Source: Paraburkholderia nodosa DSM 21604 (GTDB taxonomy: Bacteria > Pseudomonadota > Gammaproteobacteria > Burkholderiales > Burkholderiaceae). From it: a stretch of 64,000 nucleotides of DNA. The stretch covers positions 131,271 to 195,270 of the forward strand of contig NZ_JAFA01000015.1 of NCBI RefSeq assembly GCF_000519185.1, written 5' to 3'. The notes below the pieces were generated by a model that saw only the letters and a list, made by a program, of their open reading frames with translations, did no database searches and was not told the DNA's origin. Position 1 is the stretch's first letter. Every line of letters begins with the position of its first letter. Shown piece after piece: positions 33,779-42,301 of this stretch. Made by a program: the position numbers and the translations under genes.

Positions 33779-34705
33779 ATGCAATCCGAACATCACGGCA
33801 ACCGCCAGCAAGGCGTCCTCATGCTCGCGGGCGGCGGCCTCCTGATGGGCACGATCGGCGTGTTCGTCGAGGAGGCGCGTCTCGGCGCCCTCACGCTCGT
33901 GTTCTTCCGCTGCTTTTTCGGCATGCTCGCGCTCGCCGGGTATTGCGCGTTCAAGGGCTGGCTTTCGCCGCGACAGTTCACGCGCCGCACGCTCACGCTC
34001 GCGCTGATTTCAGGCGTGCTGATGGTCACGCAGTGGGTCGCCTTCTTCGACGCGATCCATCGCACGAGCATTGCCGTTTCGACAGTCGTGTTCCATGTGC
34101 AGCCGTTCTGGGTCGTGCTGATGGGCGCAGCGCTCTTTCACGAGCGGCTCGGCGCCGACCGGCTGGGCTGGATCGGCATTGCCTTCGTGGGACTCGTGCT
34201 CGCTTCCGGCGTACTCGCGGAAACCCACGTGGCCGATCGCACGAGCTACATGATCGGCATTGGCGAGTCGCTGGGCGGCTCGGTGCTCTATGCGAGCGTC
34301 ACGCTGATCGCCAAGAGCCTGCGCAACTTTCGCCCGCATCTGCTCACGCTTACGCAATGCGTGGTGGGCTCCGTGTGCCTGCCGCTCATCGCGCCGTTTT
34401 TCGCGCCGCTCGAACTCGCGCATATTTCCGCCACGCAATGGGGCTGGCTCGTCGGCATGGGCGTGCTGCACACGGGGCTTTCGTACGTGCTGATCTACGG
34501 CGCGCTGCCGATGCTGACGACACCCGTGATCGCCGTGCTGCTGTTCGTGTATCCGCTCACCGCGATCGCCGTCGATGCGATCGTCTACGGTCGGGCGCTG
34601 AGCGTGCCCCAGCTTGCGGGCATGGTGCTGATCGTGGCGGCGAGCCTCGGGGTCAATCTCGGCTGGCGCCTGTTGCCGCCGAGGCTCGTGAAGGCGCGGC
34701 GCTAA
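33779..34705 (+). CDS. EamA/DMT-family transporter
   Basis: A 308-residue inner-membrane protein with about ten helices in two EamA halves. G-T-I-G-V-F-V near the N-terminus, Y-G-A-L-P-M-L-T-T-P-V-I-A-V-L and P-L-T-A-I in the last third fit the family. The start at 33779 gives normal length. It is divergent from the LysR gene and probably controlled by it. It could export a metabolite or amino acid. The divergent region has an A/T-rich patch (33688-33710) that could hold the LysR site. Confidence 0.86.
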   Translation: MQSEHHGNRQQGVLMLAGGGLLMGTIGVFVEEARLGALTLVFFRCFFGMLALAGYCAFKGWLSPRQFTRRTLTLALISGVLMVTQWVAFFDAIHRTSIAVSTVVFHVQPFWVVLMGAALFHERLGADRLGWIGIAFVGLVLASGVLAETHVADRTSYMIGIGESLGGSVLYASVTLIAKSLRNFRPHLLTLTQCVVGSVCLPLIAPFFAPLELAHISATQWGWLVGMGVLHTGLSYVLIYGALPMLTTPVIAVLLFVYPLTAIAVDAIVYGRALSVPQLAGMVLIVAASLGVNLGWRLLPPRLVKARR

Positions 34706-34726
34706 CCGACGCGCCGCATAGGGGAA

Positions 34727-36028
34727 TCAGGAAGGCAGCGTTTGACCCTTCGTTTCCGGCGCAAACGGAATGATCAGGAGCCCCAGAACGAAGGCTAGCG
34801 CCGTGAGCGCCACCGGCACGCCGAGTGTGTGCATACGCAGTACGGCCGCGCCCAGCAGGAAGTTCACGCCCGCACCCACGAAGCGGCCAAATGACGTGCA
34901 GAACGCGAACGCCGTAGCGCGCACACGCGTTTCGAACTGTTCAGGCAACCAGAGGCTGAACAGCGCGAAGTTGCCGCCAAAGAAGCCCAGCACGAAGAGC
35001 AGCGCGATGAACGGCACGAGTCCGTTCTCCAGGTAGAACGCCCAGCCGAAGCTCGCCGCGATCGTCACGGCCATGCCCGCGAAATAGACGGCGAGCGTCC
35101 ACTTCCGCCCGATGCGCTCGGCCATGGGCGGCAGTGCGAGGCAACCAAGGATCGTGCCGATCGACAGGATGCCCGTGGCGATAGACGCCGTGCGGATCGC
35201 CTCGGCCTTGTTCGCCCCCGCCTTTGTCGCCAGCTGGATCACGGCGGACGGCTCATAAACCGCACCTGCCCACAACCCGATGATCGCGATGGTCAGCAAC
35301 GCGCACGCCACCACGGTGCGCAGGCGGTAGACGTCGCCGAAGATTTCACGCAGCGGGCGGCCGCGGTGCACATGGCTCGCCTCCGACTTCTGCCACTTGG
35401 CCGGTTCCTCCACACGCAGGAGCACGAGAATGGCCACCACCACCGGCACTGCGCCCGTGAGGAACATGGCGCGCCAGCCGAAGTGCACGCCGACCGTGTA
35501 ATTGAGCGCGGCCGCAATGAAGAAGCCCGCGTAATAGCCGGTCTGCAGATAGCCCGCACCCATCTTGCGGCGGTCTTCGGGCCACGATTCGGCAACGTAT
35601 GTGCCCGCGAGCGCCCACTCCCCGCCGATGCCCACGCCCGCGAGAAAGCGGTAGATGGCGAGCGACCACACGCTGTGCGCGGTGGCCGAAAGTCCCGTGA
35701 AGATCGCAAACATGAAGATGGTGCCGGCCAGCACGCGCGTGCGGCCGAAGCGGTCCGCGAGCGGCCCCCAGATGAACGACAGCCCCCAGCCGACGAGGAA
35801 GAGCGCGAACAGGATCGAGCCGGCAAGCCCGATGTTCGCCGCGCTCGCTTCATAGCCCGAGCGCGGCAACAGTTCCGTGAGCGCGGGCGTGAGCACGAGT
35901 GCGTAGATGAACGAGTCCATCCCGTCGAGCGTCCAGCCTGCCCAGGCGCCCCAGAAACCGGCGATCTGCGACCGGTTGAGCGGTGTCTTGGCGCGAGTTC
36001 GCCGCGCGGACTCGGTGATCGAATTCAT
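34727..36028 (-). CDS. MFS transporter (metabolite:H+ symporter type), candidate malonate importer
   Basis: A 433-residue, 12-helix MFS protein. The N-terminal G-A-W-A-G-W-T-L-D-G-M-D-S-F, the loop G-P-L-A-D-R-F-G-R-T-R and G-V-G-I-G-G-E-W-A-L are typical of organic-acid and sugar-acid symporters. It is divergent from the GntR-mdc operon across 217 bp. Since that operon lacks the known malonate transporter genes mdcL/mdcM, this gene is a good candidate for malonate uptake; that is inference from position only. Confidence 0.85.
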   Translation of the reverse strand: MNSITESARRTRAKTPLNRSQIAGFWGAWAGWTLDGMDSFIYALVLTPALTELLPRSGYEASAANIGLAGSILFALFLVGWGLSFIWGPLADRFGRTRVLAGTIFMFAIFTGLSATAHSVWSLAIYRFLAGVGIGGEWALAGTYVAESWPEDRRKMGAGYLQTGYYAGFFIAAALNYTVGVHFGWRAMFLTGAVPVVVAILVLLRVEEPAKWQKSEASHVHRGRPLREIFGDVYRLRTVVACALLTIAIIGLWAGAVYEPSAVIQLATKAGANKAEAIRTASIATGILSIGTILGCLALPPMAERIGRKWTLAVYFAGMAVTIAASFGWAFYLENGLVPFIALLFVLGFFGGNFALFSLWLPEQFETRVRATAFAFCTSFGRFVGAGVNFLLGAAVLRMHTLGVPVALTALAFVLGLLIIPFAPETKGQTLPS

Positions 36029-36224
36029 GATGCTCCTCTCTCCTTTGATGCCTCGCCAGCCCGCGCGGCCGGATGCGCACGCGCGCCGCGAAACGCGGAA
36101 ATGCAGGCCGCGACAGTGCCGGCCCCCTTCAGGAACTCCCTGTAAGCCCCCGTTCTTCTTACCCGTCTATAGTGAAACTGGTGTTTCTGTGTTGCGGGTT
36201 TTCGAGGCTTTCGCCTTGGTCGTT

Positions 36225-36235
36225 TTATATATAAT
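36225..36235 (+). promoter_or_regulatory. -10 region and A/T palindrome before the GntR gene
   Basis: TTATATATAA (36225-36234) is a perfect 10-bp palindrome overlapping a consensus -10 TATAAT (36230-36235). The ATG of the GntR gene is 10 nt further on, so the mRNA leader would be only a few nucleotides. A GntR/FCD repressor site overlapping its own -10 would give autoregulation. No good -35 is seen. Confidence 0.45.
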
Positions 36236-36245
36236 ATTTGATCTC

Positions 36246-37025
36246 ATGAACGACGCAACGAATGGTTTTCCCCTGGAAGGCGCTGCCGCGCCTCGCACCA
36301 GCACCTCGCGCATGATCGCCGACGCCCTGCGCAGCGCGATCGTCGAGGGCAAGCTCGCGCCCAACGCGCCGCTGCGCCAGGACGCGATCGCGCGGCATTT
36401 TTCGGTCAGCGCGATCCCCGTGCGCGAGGCGCTGCGCCAGCTCGCGAGCGAAGGCTGGGCGAAGATCGAGGTGAACAAGGGCGCGAGCGTGGCCTCGCTT
36501 TCCGCCGACGAAGCGCGCGAAATCTACGAGATCCGCTCCGCGCTCGAAAGCCTCGCGCTCGGCCTTGCCATTCCGAATCACACGAGCGCCACGCTGCGCG
36601 AAGTGACCGCGCTGGCCGCCGCCGCGAAGCGCGAGCGCGATCCGTCGCTCTATGTCGCGCGCAACGAGGCCTTTCACATGAACCTCTACGCGCCCGCCGG
36701 CCGCCCGCAGCTCATGGAGATGCTCATCACGCTCCATCGCCGCGGCGAACGTTATCTGCGCCTCAAATTCGGCTTCCCCGAATACAAGGGCGAATCCGAT
36801 AGTGAGCACACCGAAATTCTCGCCGCCGTGAAGCGCGGCGACGTACCCACCGCGCAAAAGCTCGTGGCCGAGCACCTGCTCGGTACGGGCGAACTGATCT
36901 ACCGTTTCCTGACCGAGCGCGCCGCGCTGCCTGCAGTGCCGCCTTCGGTGCAAACTGCCGCCGCCAAGCCGCGCGCCGCCTCTTCCCGCTCACGGAGCCG
37001 AACCGCCGATGAAGCCTCAAGCTAA
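36246..37025 (+). CDS. GntR-family (FadR/FCD subgroup) regulator of the malonate operon
   Basis: A 259-residue regulator starting at the ATG at 36246. The winged HTH covers about residues 20-85 (A-D-A-L-R-S-A-I-V-E-G-K-L, then FSVSAIPVREALRQLASEGW). The C-terminal FCD helical domain contains E-I-R-S-A-L-E and E-H-x-E-I-L metal-pocket residues. A low-complexity Ser/Arg tail ends it. Its last 17 bp overlap mdcA, so it is cotranscribed and probably senses malonate or a derivative. Malonate operons in Pseudomonas and Acinetobacter usually have a LysR-type MdcR, so this is a different solution. Confidence 0.88.
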   Translation: MNDATNGFPLEGAAAPRTSTSRMIADALRSAIVEGKLAPNAPLRQDAIARHFSVSAIPVREALRQLASEGWAKIEVNKGASVASLSADEAREIYEIRSALESLALGLAIPNHTSATLREVTALAAAAKRERDPSLYVARNEAFHMNLYAPAGRPQLMEMLITLHRRGERYLRLKFGFPEYKGESDSEHTEILAAVKRGDVPTAQKLVAEHLLGTGELIYRFLTERAALPAVPPSVQTAAAKPRAASSRSRSRTADEASS

Positions 37026-38682
37026 TACGCCAACCTCGCCAGACCTCGCACCGCGTTCGTGGACCACGCGCCGCGACGAAAAGGCCCGCCGCCTCGCCGC
37101 CGTTTCGGGCTGGCTCGAAGACGGCGTCCTGCCCGCCTCGCGCATGACCGATGCGCTCGAACTGCTGATCCGCCCCGGCGACCGCGTCGCACTGGAAGGC
37201 GACAACCAGAAGCAGGCCGACTTCCTCTCGCGTTCGCTGGCCAAGGCCGATCCGGCCAAGGTCAACAACGTTCACCTGCTGATTTCGAGCATCAGCCGCC
37301 CTGAGCATCTCACGCTGTTCGAGCGCGGCATTGCGCACCGCGTGGACTTCGCGTTCGCGGGACCGCAGAGTCTGCGCGTCGCGCAGTTGCTCGAAGATGG
37401 CCAGCTCGAAGTGGGCGCGATCCATACCTATGTCGAGCTGTACGCGCGCATGTTCGTCGACCTGATTCCCCAGGTCGCGCTGCTGTGCGCCGAAAAAGCC
37501 GACCGCCACGGCAATCTCTACACCGGCCCGAATACCGAAGACACCCCGACCATCGCCGAAGCCGCCGCGTTCAGCCAGGGCATCGTGATCGTTCAGGTGA
37601 ACGAAATCGTCGATGAACTGCCGCGTGTGGACATTCCCGGCTCATGGGTCGACGTGGTCGTGCAGGCCGACCGGCCGTTCGCGGTCGAGCCGCTCTTTAC
37701 GCGCGATCCGCGCCACATCGGCGACTTGCAGGTGCTCACCGCGATGATGGTTATCAAGGGCATTTACGCGCACTATGGCATCGCCGCGCTCAATCACGGG
37801 ATTGGTTTCGACACCGCGGCGATCGAATTGCTGCTCCCCACCTACGGCGAATCGCTCGGCCTGAAGGGCAAGATCTGCCGCAACTGGACGCTCAATCCGC
37901 ATCCCACGCTGATTCCCGCCATCGAATCGGGCTGGGTGGAAAGCGTGCATTGCTTCGGCAGCGAAGTGGGCATGGAAGACTATATCGCCGCACGGCCCGA
38001 TGTGTTCTTCACCGGCAGCGACGGCAGCCTGCGCTCGAATCGCGTGCTGTGCCAACTCGCGGGGCAATATGCCGTGGATCTCTTCATCGGCTCGACGCTG
38101 CAGATCGACGCGGACGCGAATTCGTCCACCGTCACGCGCGGCCGGCTTGCGGGCTTTGGCGGCGCGCCGAACATGGGCCACGATCCGCGCGGTCGGCGCC
38201 ATGCGAGCGAAGCGTGGCTCAAGCTGCTCAAGGACAACGGCCCGGTTTCGCGCGGCCACAAGCTCGTGGTGCAACTGGCGGAAACCTGGAAGAAAGGCGG
38301 CGAGCCGACCTTCGTGGATGAACTCGACGCCATCGCCGTGGGCCAGAAGAGCTGCATGCCCGTTGCGCCCGTGATGATCTACGGCGATGACGTGAGCCAT
38401 GTCGTGACCGAAGAGGGCATTGCGCACCTGCATCGCGCAGAGGGCATCGAAGAGCGCCGCGCCGCGCTCGCGGCCGTGGCGGGCGTGACGCCCATCGGCC
38501 TGCGCGCGCAGCAGCAGAAAACCGACGAACTGCGCCGCCGCGGCATCGTGCAGTTCCCCGAGGATCTCGGCATCTTGCGCGGCGAGGCCAAGCGCTCGCT
38601 GCTCGCGGCGCGCAGCATCGACGATCTGGTGACGTGGTCGGGCGGGCTCTATACGCCGCCCGCTCGTTTCCGCAGCTGGTAA
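37009..38682 (+). CDS. mdcA: Malonate decarboxylase alpha subunit (acetyl-S-ACP:malonate ACP transferase)
   Basis: A 557-residue cytoplasmic CoA-transferase-like subunit. It exchanges acetyl for malonyl on the acyl carrier protein MdcC. The length and the segments Y-T-G-P-N-T-E-D-T-P, F-G-G-A-P-N-M-G-H-D-P and V-T-E-E-G-I-A-H-L are typical. It overlaps the GntR gene and starts the malonate decarboxylase operon that runs to mdcH. Products with this subunit are acetate and CO2 from malonate. Confidence 0.94.
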   Translation: MKPQANTPTSPDLAPRSWTTRRDEKARRLAAVSGWLEDGVLPASRMTDALELLIRPGDRVALEGDNQKQADFLSRSLAKADPAKVNNVHLLISSISRPEHLTLFERGIAHRVDFAFAGPQSLRVAQLLEDGQLEVGAIHTYVELYARMFVDLIPQVALLCAEKADRHGNLYTGPNTEDTPTIAEAAAFSQGIVIVQVNEIVDELPRVDIPGSWVDVVVQADRPFAVEPLFTRDPRHIGDLQVLTAMMVIKGIYAHYGIAALNHGIGFDTAAIELLLPTYGESLGLKGKICRNWTLNPHPTLIPAIESGWVESVHCFGSEVGMEDYIAARPDVFFTGSDGSLRSNRVLCQLAGQYAVDLFIGSTLQIDADANSSTVTRGRLAGFGGAPNMGHDPRGRRHASEAWLKLLKDNGPVSRGHKLVVQLAETWKKGGEPTFVDELDAIAVGQKSCMPVAPVMIYGDDVSHVVTEEGIAHLHRAEGIEERRAALAAVAGVTPIGLRAQQQKTDELRRRGIVQFPEDLGILRGEAKRSLLAARSIDDLVTWSGGLYTPPARFRSW

Positions 38683-38687
38683 GCGCG

Positions 38688-39644
38688 ATGCGGACACTTC
38701 CTTTTACGGCGCTTGCCGAGGGCTCGGCGGGTCTCGCGCGGCGTGTCCCGTACGCCGGCGACGCGCGGCTGGCCTCCTCCGACGCGCAACTCGCCCGCTT
38801 CGCCCGCGACGCGCTGATCGAAGAGGCGCGCCTCACGCCCAAACCCGCGCTCGTGGACGCGCGCGGTAGTGGCGCGCACAGCGACCTCGATCTCGCGACG
38901 ATGCTGCGCTCGGCGCATGCGCTCGAACCCACGTTCGAAGCGCTCGCGCGCGCCTCGCGCGGGGCCGCGCCCGGCACGGCGCTGCGCACCGATCTCGCGC
39001 GCATCGGCCGCGCCGGCGAAGCCGCGATGATGCGCGCGACGCAAGGCAGCAACGCGCATCGCGGCGCGATCTGGATCGTCGGGCTGCTGGTGGCGGGCGC
39101 GGCGATCGCGCATACGCCGCAAAGCCGCGACAGCGAGTGTGCCCACGCGGCGCACATCTGCGAAACGGCCGCGCAGATCGCGCGCTTCGACGACCGGCTC
39201 GCGCAGCCCGCGCAAAGCAACGGCGAGCGCGTGCGTCAGCGCTACAACGTGGGCGGCGCGCGCAGCGAAGCGCAAGACGGCTTTCCGCACGTCGTGCGCG
39301 TGGGCCTGCCCGCACTGCACGCCGCACGCGCGCAAGGCCATGACGAAGCCCACGCGCGCGTGGACGCCCTGCTCGCGATCATGGCCTCGCTCGACGACAC
39401 CTGCCTGCTGCATCGCGCGGGGCTCATCGGGCGCGAGGCCGCGCAAACGGGTGCGCAGCGCGTGCGCGAGGCGGGCGGCCTTGCCACGCAAGCCGGCCGC
39501 GCCGCGTTCGACGCGCTCGAACGCGCGCTGCTCGCACTCAACGCATCGCCGGGTGGCGCGGCCGATCTGCTCGCCGCGACGCTCTTCATCGACAGACTGG
39601 TTCAGCACCGCATGGGCGGGAGGACGGTTTCATGGAACAACTGA
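38688..39644 (+). CDS. mdcB: Triphosphoribosyl-dephospho-CoA synthase
   Basis: A 318-residue enzyme, 5 bp after mdcA. It makes 2'-(5''-triphosphoribosyl)-3'-dephospho-CoA from ATP and dephospho-CoA, the precursor of the MdcC prosthetic group. The conserved L-T-P-K-P-A-L-V-D (about 50-58), G-A-H-S-D-L-D, and G-S-N-A-H-R-G-A-I-W motifs of the CitG/MdcB family are present. The last 13 bp overlap mdcC. Confidence 0.92.
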   Translation: MRTLPFTALAEGSAGLARRVPYAGDARLASSDAQLARFARDALIEEARLTPKPALVDARGSGAHSDLDLATMLRSAHALEPTFEALARASRGAAPGTALRTDLARIGRAGEAAMMRATQGSNAHRGAIWIVGLLVAGAAIAHTPQSRDSECAHAAHICETAAQIARFDDRLAQPAQSNGERVRQRYNVGGARSEAQDGFPHVVRVGLPALHAARAQGHDEAHARVDALLAIMASLDDTCLLHRAGLIGREAAQTGAQRVREAGGLATQAGRAAFDALERALLALNASPGGAADLLAATLFIDRLVQHRMGGRTVSWNN

Positions 39645-39934
39645 CATTCGACTATCCGGCGCAACGCGCCGTGACGACGCGCGCCCACGTGGGCGTGGTG
39701 GGCTCGGGCGATCTCGAAGTGCTGCTGCAGCCCGCGAGCGACATGCAGGCGCGCGTGGTCGTGCAGACAAGCGTGGACGGCTATAGCCACATCTGGAAGA
39801 GCGTGCTCGACCGCTTCTTCACGCGCTACGACGGCGCGGCGCTCATCGAGATCAACGACTTCGGCGCCACGCCCGGCGTGGTGGCGCTACGGCTCGCGGA
39901 AGCCGTGGAAGCCGCGCAGGAGGCGCAGTCATGA
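39632..39934 (+). CDS. mdcC: Malonate decarboxylase acyl carrier protein (delta subunit)
   Basis: A 100-residue carrier. S25 in V-V-G-S-G-D-L-E is the attachment residue for the phosphoribosyl-dephospho-CoA group, the same position as in the Klebsiella protein. The carrier shuttles acetyl and malonyl thioesters between MdcA and MdcD/E. It overlaps mdcB by 13 bp and mdcD by 4 bp. Confidence 0.93.
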   Translation: MEQLTFDYPAQRAVTTRAHVGVVGSGDLEVLLQPASDMQARVVVQTSVDGYSHIWKSVLDRFFTRYDGAALIEINDFGATPGVVALRLAEAVEAAQEAQS

Positions 39935-40812
39935 GCAACACTAATCAATTGACGCCCGCCACGCTGCTGCGCGAGAGCTTCATCGAATTGAGCGCGCGCG
40001 AACGCGCAGCCGCCGTGCTGGACGCGGGCACGTTCCGCGAACTGCTCGGGCCGTTCGATCGGATCGAATCGCCGTGGCTGCCTTTGCAGGGCATCGTCTG
40101 CCAGGCCGACGACGGCGCGGTGATCGCGCGCGGCACCATCGACGGCGAGCCCGCCGTCGTCGCCGCGATCGAATCGGCGTTCCAGGGCGGCAGCATCGGC
40201 GAAGTGTCGGGCAGCAAGATCGCCGCCGCACTCGAACTGGCGCTCGCCGACTGCGAGCGCGGCAAGATCGTGCGGCCCGTCATCCTGTTCGAAACCGGTG
40301 GCGTGCGCTTGCAGGAGGCCAATCTCGGCCTCGCCGTGATTGCGGAGATCCAGTCGGCCATCGTCGCGTTGCGCGCGCACGTGAACGTGGTCGGCGTGAT
40401 CGCGGGCATGGTGGGTTGTTTTGGCGGCATGTCGCTCGCGGCGGCCCTGTGTTCGACGCTCGTGATGACGAAGCAAGGCCGCCTCGGCATGAATGGTCCG
40501 GAGGTGATAGAGCAGGAAGCCGGCATCGAGGAACTCGATTCGAGCGACCGCCGCCAGGTGTGGCAATTGATCGGCGGCGAGCAGCGCGCGCAAACGGGTT
40601 TCGCCGATGCGCTCGTCGAAGACGCCGTGGACGACGTGCGCGCCGCCGTGCGTGCCGCGTTTGCCCAAGACGCGCCGCACACGCCGCGCTCGGCGGATGT
40701 GGATGCCACGCTCGCGAAACTCGCGCAGATCGATCCCGCCAGCGTGAACCCTGAGACGATGCGTGCGGTGTTCACCGCTTCGCCCCTGAACCTGAGCGGA
40801 GAAAACGCATGA
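39931..40812 (+). CDS. mdcD: Malonate decarboxylase beta subunit (malonyl-S-ACP decarboxylase)
   Basis: A 293-residue crotonase-fold carboxyltransferase-like subunit. With MdcE it decarboxylates malonyl-S-MdcC. G-G-S-I-G-E-V-S-G-S-K, E-T-G-G-V-R-L-Q-E-A-N and G-M-V-G-C-F-G-G-M give the acyl-binding and oxyanion-hole segments. It overlaps mdcC and mdcE by 4 bp each (ATGA), showing translational coupling. Confidence 0.94.
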   Translation: MSNTNQLTPATLLRESFIELSARERAAAVLDAGTFRELLGPFDRIESPWLPLQGIVCQADDGAVIARGTIDGEPAVVAAIESAFQGGSIGEVSGSKIAAALELALADCERGKIVRPVILFETGGVRLQEANLGLAVIAEIQSAIVALRAHVNVVGVIAGMVGCFGGMSLAAALCSTLVMTKQGRLGMNGPEVIEQEAGIEELDSSDRRQVWQLIGGEQRAQTGFADALVEDAVDDVRAAVRAAFAQDAPHTPRSADVDATLAKLAQIDPASVNPETMRAVFTASPLNLSGENA

Positions 40813-41624
40813 ACGACACGACGACGAGCCGCGGCGCACATTGGCTGCGCGCCCTCGCGGGCGGAGAAACGCAGGGCGCGTGCGTGCAATACGCCGATGC
40901 GCCGCTCGACAACGAGACCGCGCGCTTCATCACCGTCGCGCCCGATCCCGCGAACCGCTTTCCACGCGCGCGCGAGAACGTGGTGGGCCTCGAACAAGGC
41001 TGGCGTCTCGCGAAGGCCGTGCGCGAAGCAATTGCCGAAGACGCCGCGAGCGGCAAGCGCCGCCCCATCATCGCGATCGTCGATGTGAAGAGCCAGGCCT
41101 ATGGCTATCGCGAGGAGATGCTCGGCATTCATCTCGCCTGCGCCTCGGCCGTGGACGCCTACGCAAGCGCGCGGCTCGCGGGGCATCCCGTGGTGGCGCT
41201 GATCGTCGGGCCCGCCATGTCGGGCGCGTTTCTCGCGCATGGCTATCAGGCCAATCGCATCGTCGCGCTCGACGCGCCCGGCACGATGGTCCACGCCATG
41301 GGCAAGGAAGCGGCGGCGCGCGTCACGCGGCGCAGCGTCGAGGACCTCGACGAGCTGGGCGAAAAGATCGTGCCGATGTCGTATTCGATGGCTTCGTTCG
41401 CGAAGCTCGGTCTGCTCGACGAGCTGATCGAAGGCGTCGATGCGGACGCGCCGAGCGTTGCGCAGATCGCACGCGTGCGCGATGTGCTCGCACAGAAGGT
41501 GCGGGAGGCACGCGGCGACAGGAGCGGCCTCGCGCATCGACTGCAAGGCGAGTCGGCGCAGCGTACGCGTGCGGCGTCGATCGAGGTGCGCAGGCGGCTC
41601 GCGCAACAGTGGGACGCTAGCTGA
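40809..41624 (+). CDS. mdcE: Malonate decarboxylase gamma subunit
   Basis: A 271-residue second carboxyltransferase-like subunit that pairs with MdcD. I-V-D-V-K-S-Q-A-Y-G-Y-R-E-E, G-P-A-M-S-G-A-F-L-A-H-G and A-P-G-T-M-V-H-A-M are characteristic. It is soluble, consistent with a biotin-independent complex; no membrane subunits (MadM/MadL type) are in the operon. It shares one base with mdcG. Confidence 0.94.
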   Translation: MNDTTTSRGAHWLRALAGGETQGACVQYADAPLDNETARFITVAPDPANRFPRARENVVGLEQGWRLAKAVREAIAEDAASGKRRPIIAIVDVKSQAYGYREEMLGIHLACASAVDAYASARLAGHPVVALIVGPAMSGAFLAHGYQANRIVALDAPGTMVHAMGKEAAARVTRRSVEDLDELGEKIVPMSYSMASFAKLGLLDELIEGVDADAPSVAQIARVRDVLAQKVREARGDRSGLAHRLQGESAQRTRAASIEVRRRLAQQWDAS

Positions 41625-42301
41625 TGCGCGTATGCGCCGCCCCGCCGTTTGCTGTTGACGCGCCGCGCGTGGACGACGCGCGCTGGCGCGCGCACGACCT
41701 GCTGCGCGTCGCGCGCCATACCCCGTCAGGCGACGAGCCGGATTGGGTACGCGCCGCGCTTGCCCGCGCGCCCTGGGTGGTCGTGCGGCGCACGCGCGCG
41801 GCGGCGGGTTTCGTGGCGGTAGGCGTGCGCGGCAGCGTACGTTCGGAGCGTTTCGGCACTTGGCTCAATACTGAGGATATCGAATCATCTTCTGGTCCAG
41901 AGGATCTTCTTGACGTTGATCCACTTCGCGCACGCCGCGCACTGCCCGCGTTCATCGCGCTCGCTACCCTGCGCGCAAGCGCCGCCCCGTTGCGCAATTA
42001 CGTTTGGGGCCCGACGGGCAGCGCCGGTTTCGAACTCGCCACGGGCGTTCCCACCCTCACGGCATCGAGCGATCTCGACATCCTGATTCGCCTGCCGCAG
42101 CGCGTCTCACGCGCGGCTATCGACGCGCTGGCGCAGACGCTCGCACAAGCCGCCACCCGCTCCGGCACACGCATCGACGCGCAACTCGAAACGCCCGCAG
42201 GCGGCGTCGCGCTCGCCGAACTCGCGGCGCACAAGCCGCGCGTGCTGGCGCGCGCTTCCAGCGGCGCGCAACTCGTCGCCGATCCGTGGCAAGCACCATG
42301 A
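41624..42301 (+). CDS. mdcG: Phosphoribosyl-dephospho-CoA transferase (holo-ACP synthase for MdcC)
   Basis: A 225-residue nucleotidyltransferase that attaches the prosthetic group to S25 of MdcC. The catalytic S-D-L-D-I-L-I motif (about 148-154) is present, preceded by Y-V-W-G-P-T-G-S-A-G-F-E. The segment 41870-41910, encoding S-S-S-G-P-E-D-L-L, is locally A/T-richer than its surroundings and may be a variable loop. It overlaps mdcE and mdcH. Confidence 0.92.
   Translation: MRVCAAPPFAVDAPRVDDARWRAHDLLRVARHTPSGDEPDWVRAALARAPWVVVRRTRAAAGFVAVGVRGSVRSERFGTWLNTEDIESSSGPEDLLDVDPLRARRALPAFIALATLRASAAPLRNYVWGPTGSAGFELATGVPTLTASSDLDILIRLPQRVSRAAIDALAQTLAQAATRSGTRIDAQLETPAGGVALAELAAHKPRVLARASSGAQLVADPWQAP

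Noticed and set aside
35907..36245. 113-codon N-terminal extension of the GntR regulator
   Set aside because: It overlaps the divergent MFS gene and the promoter; family length fits the ATG at 36246.
39945..41606. 553-codon minus-strand frame across mdcD and mdcE
   Set aside because: Antisense to two subunits with conserved motifs and translational coupling.
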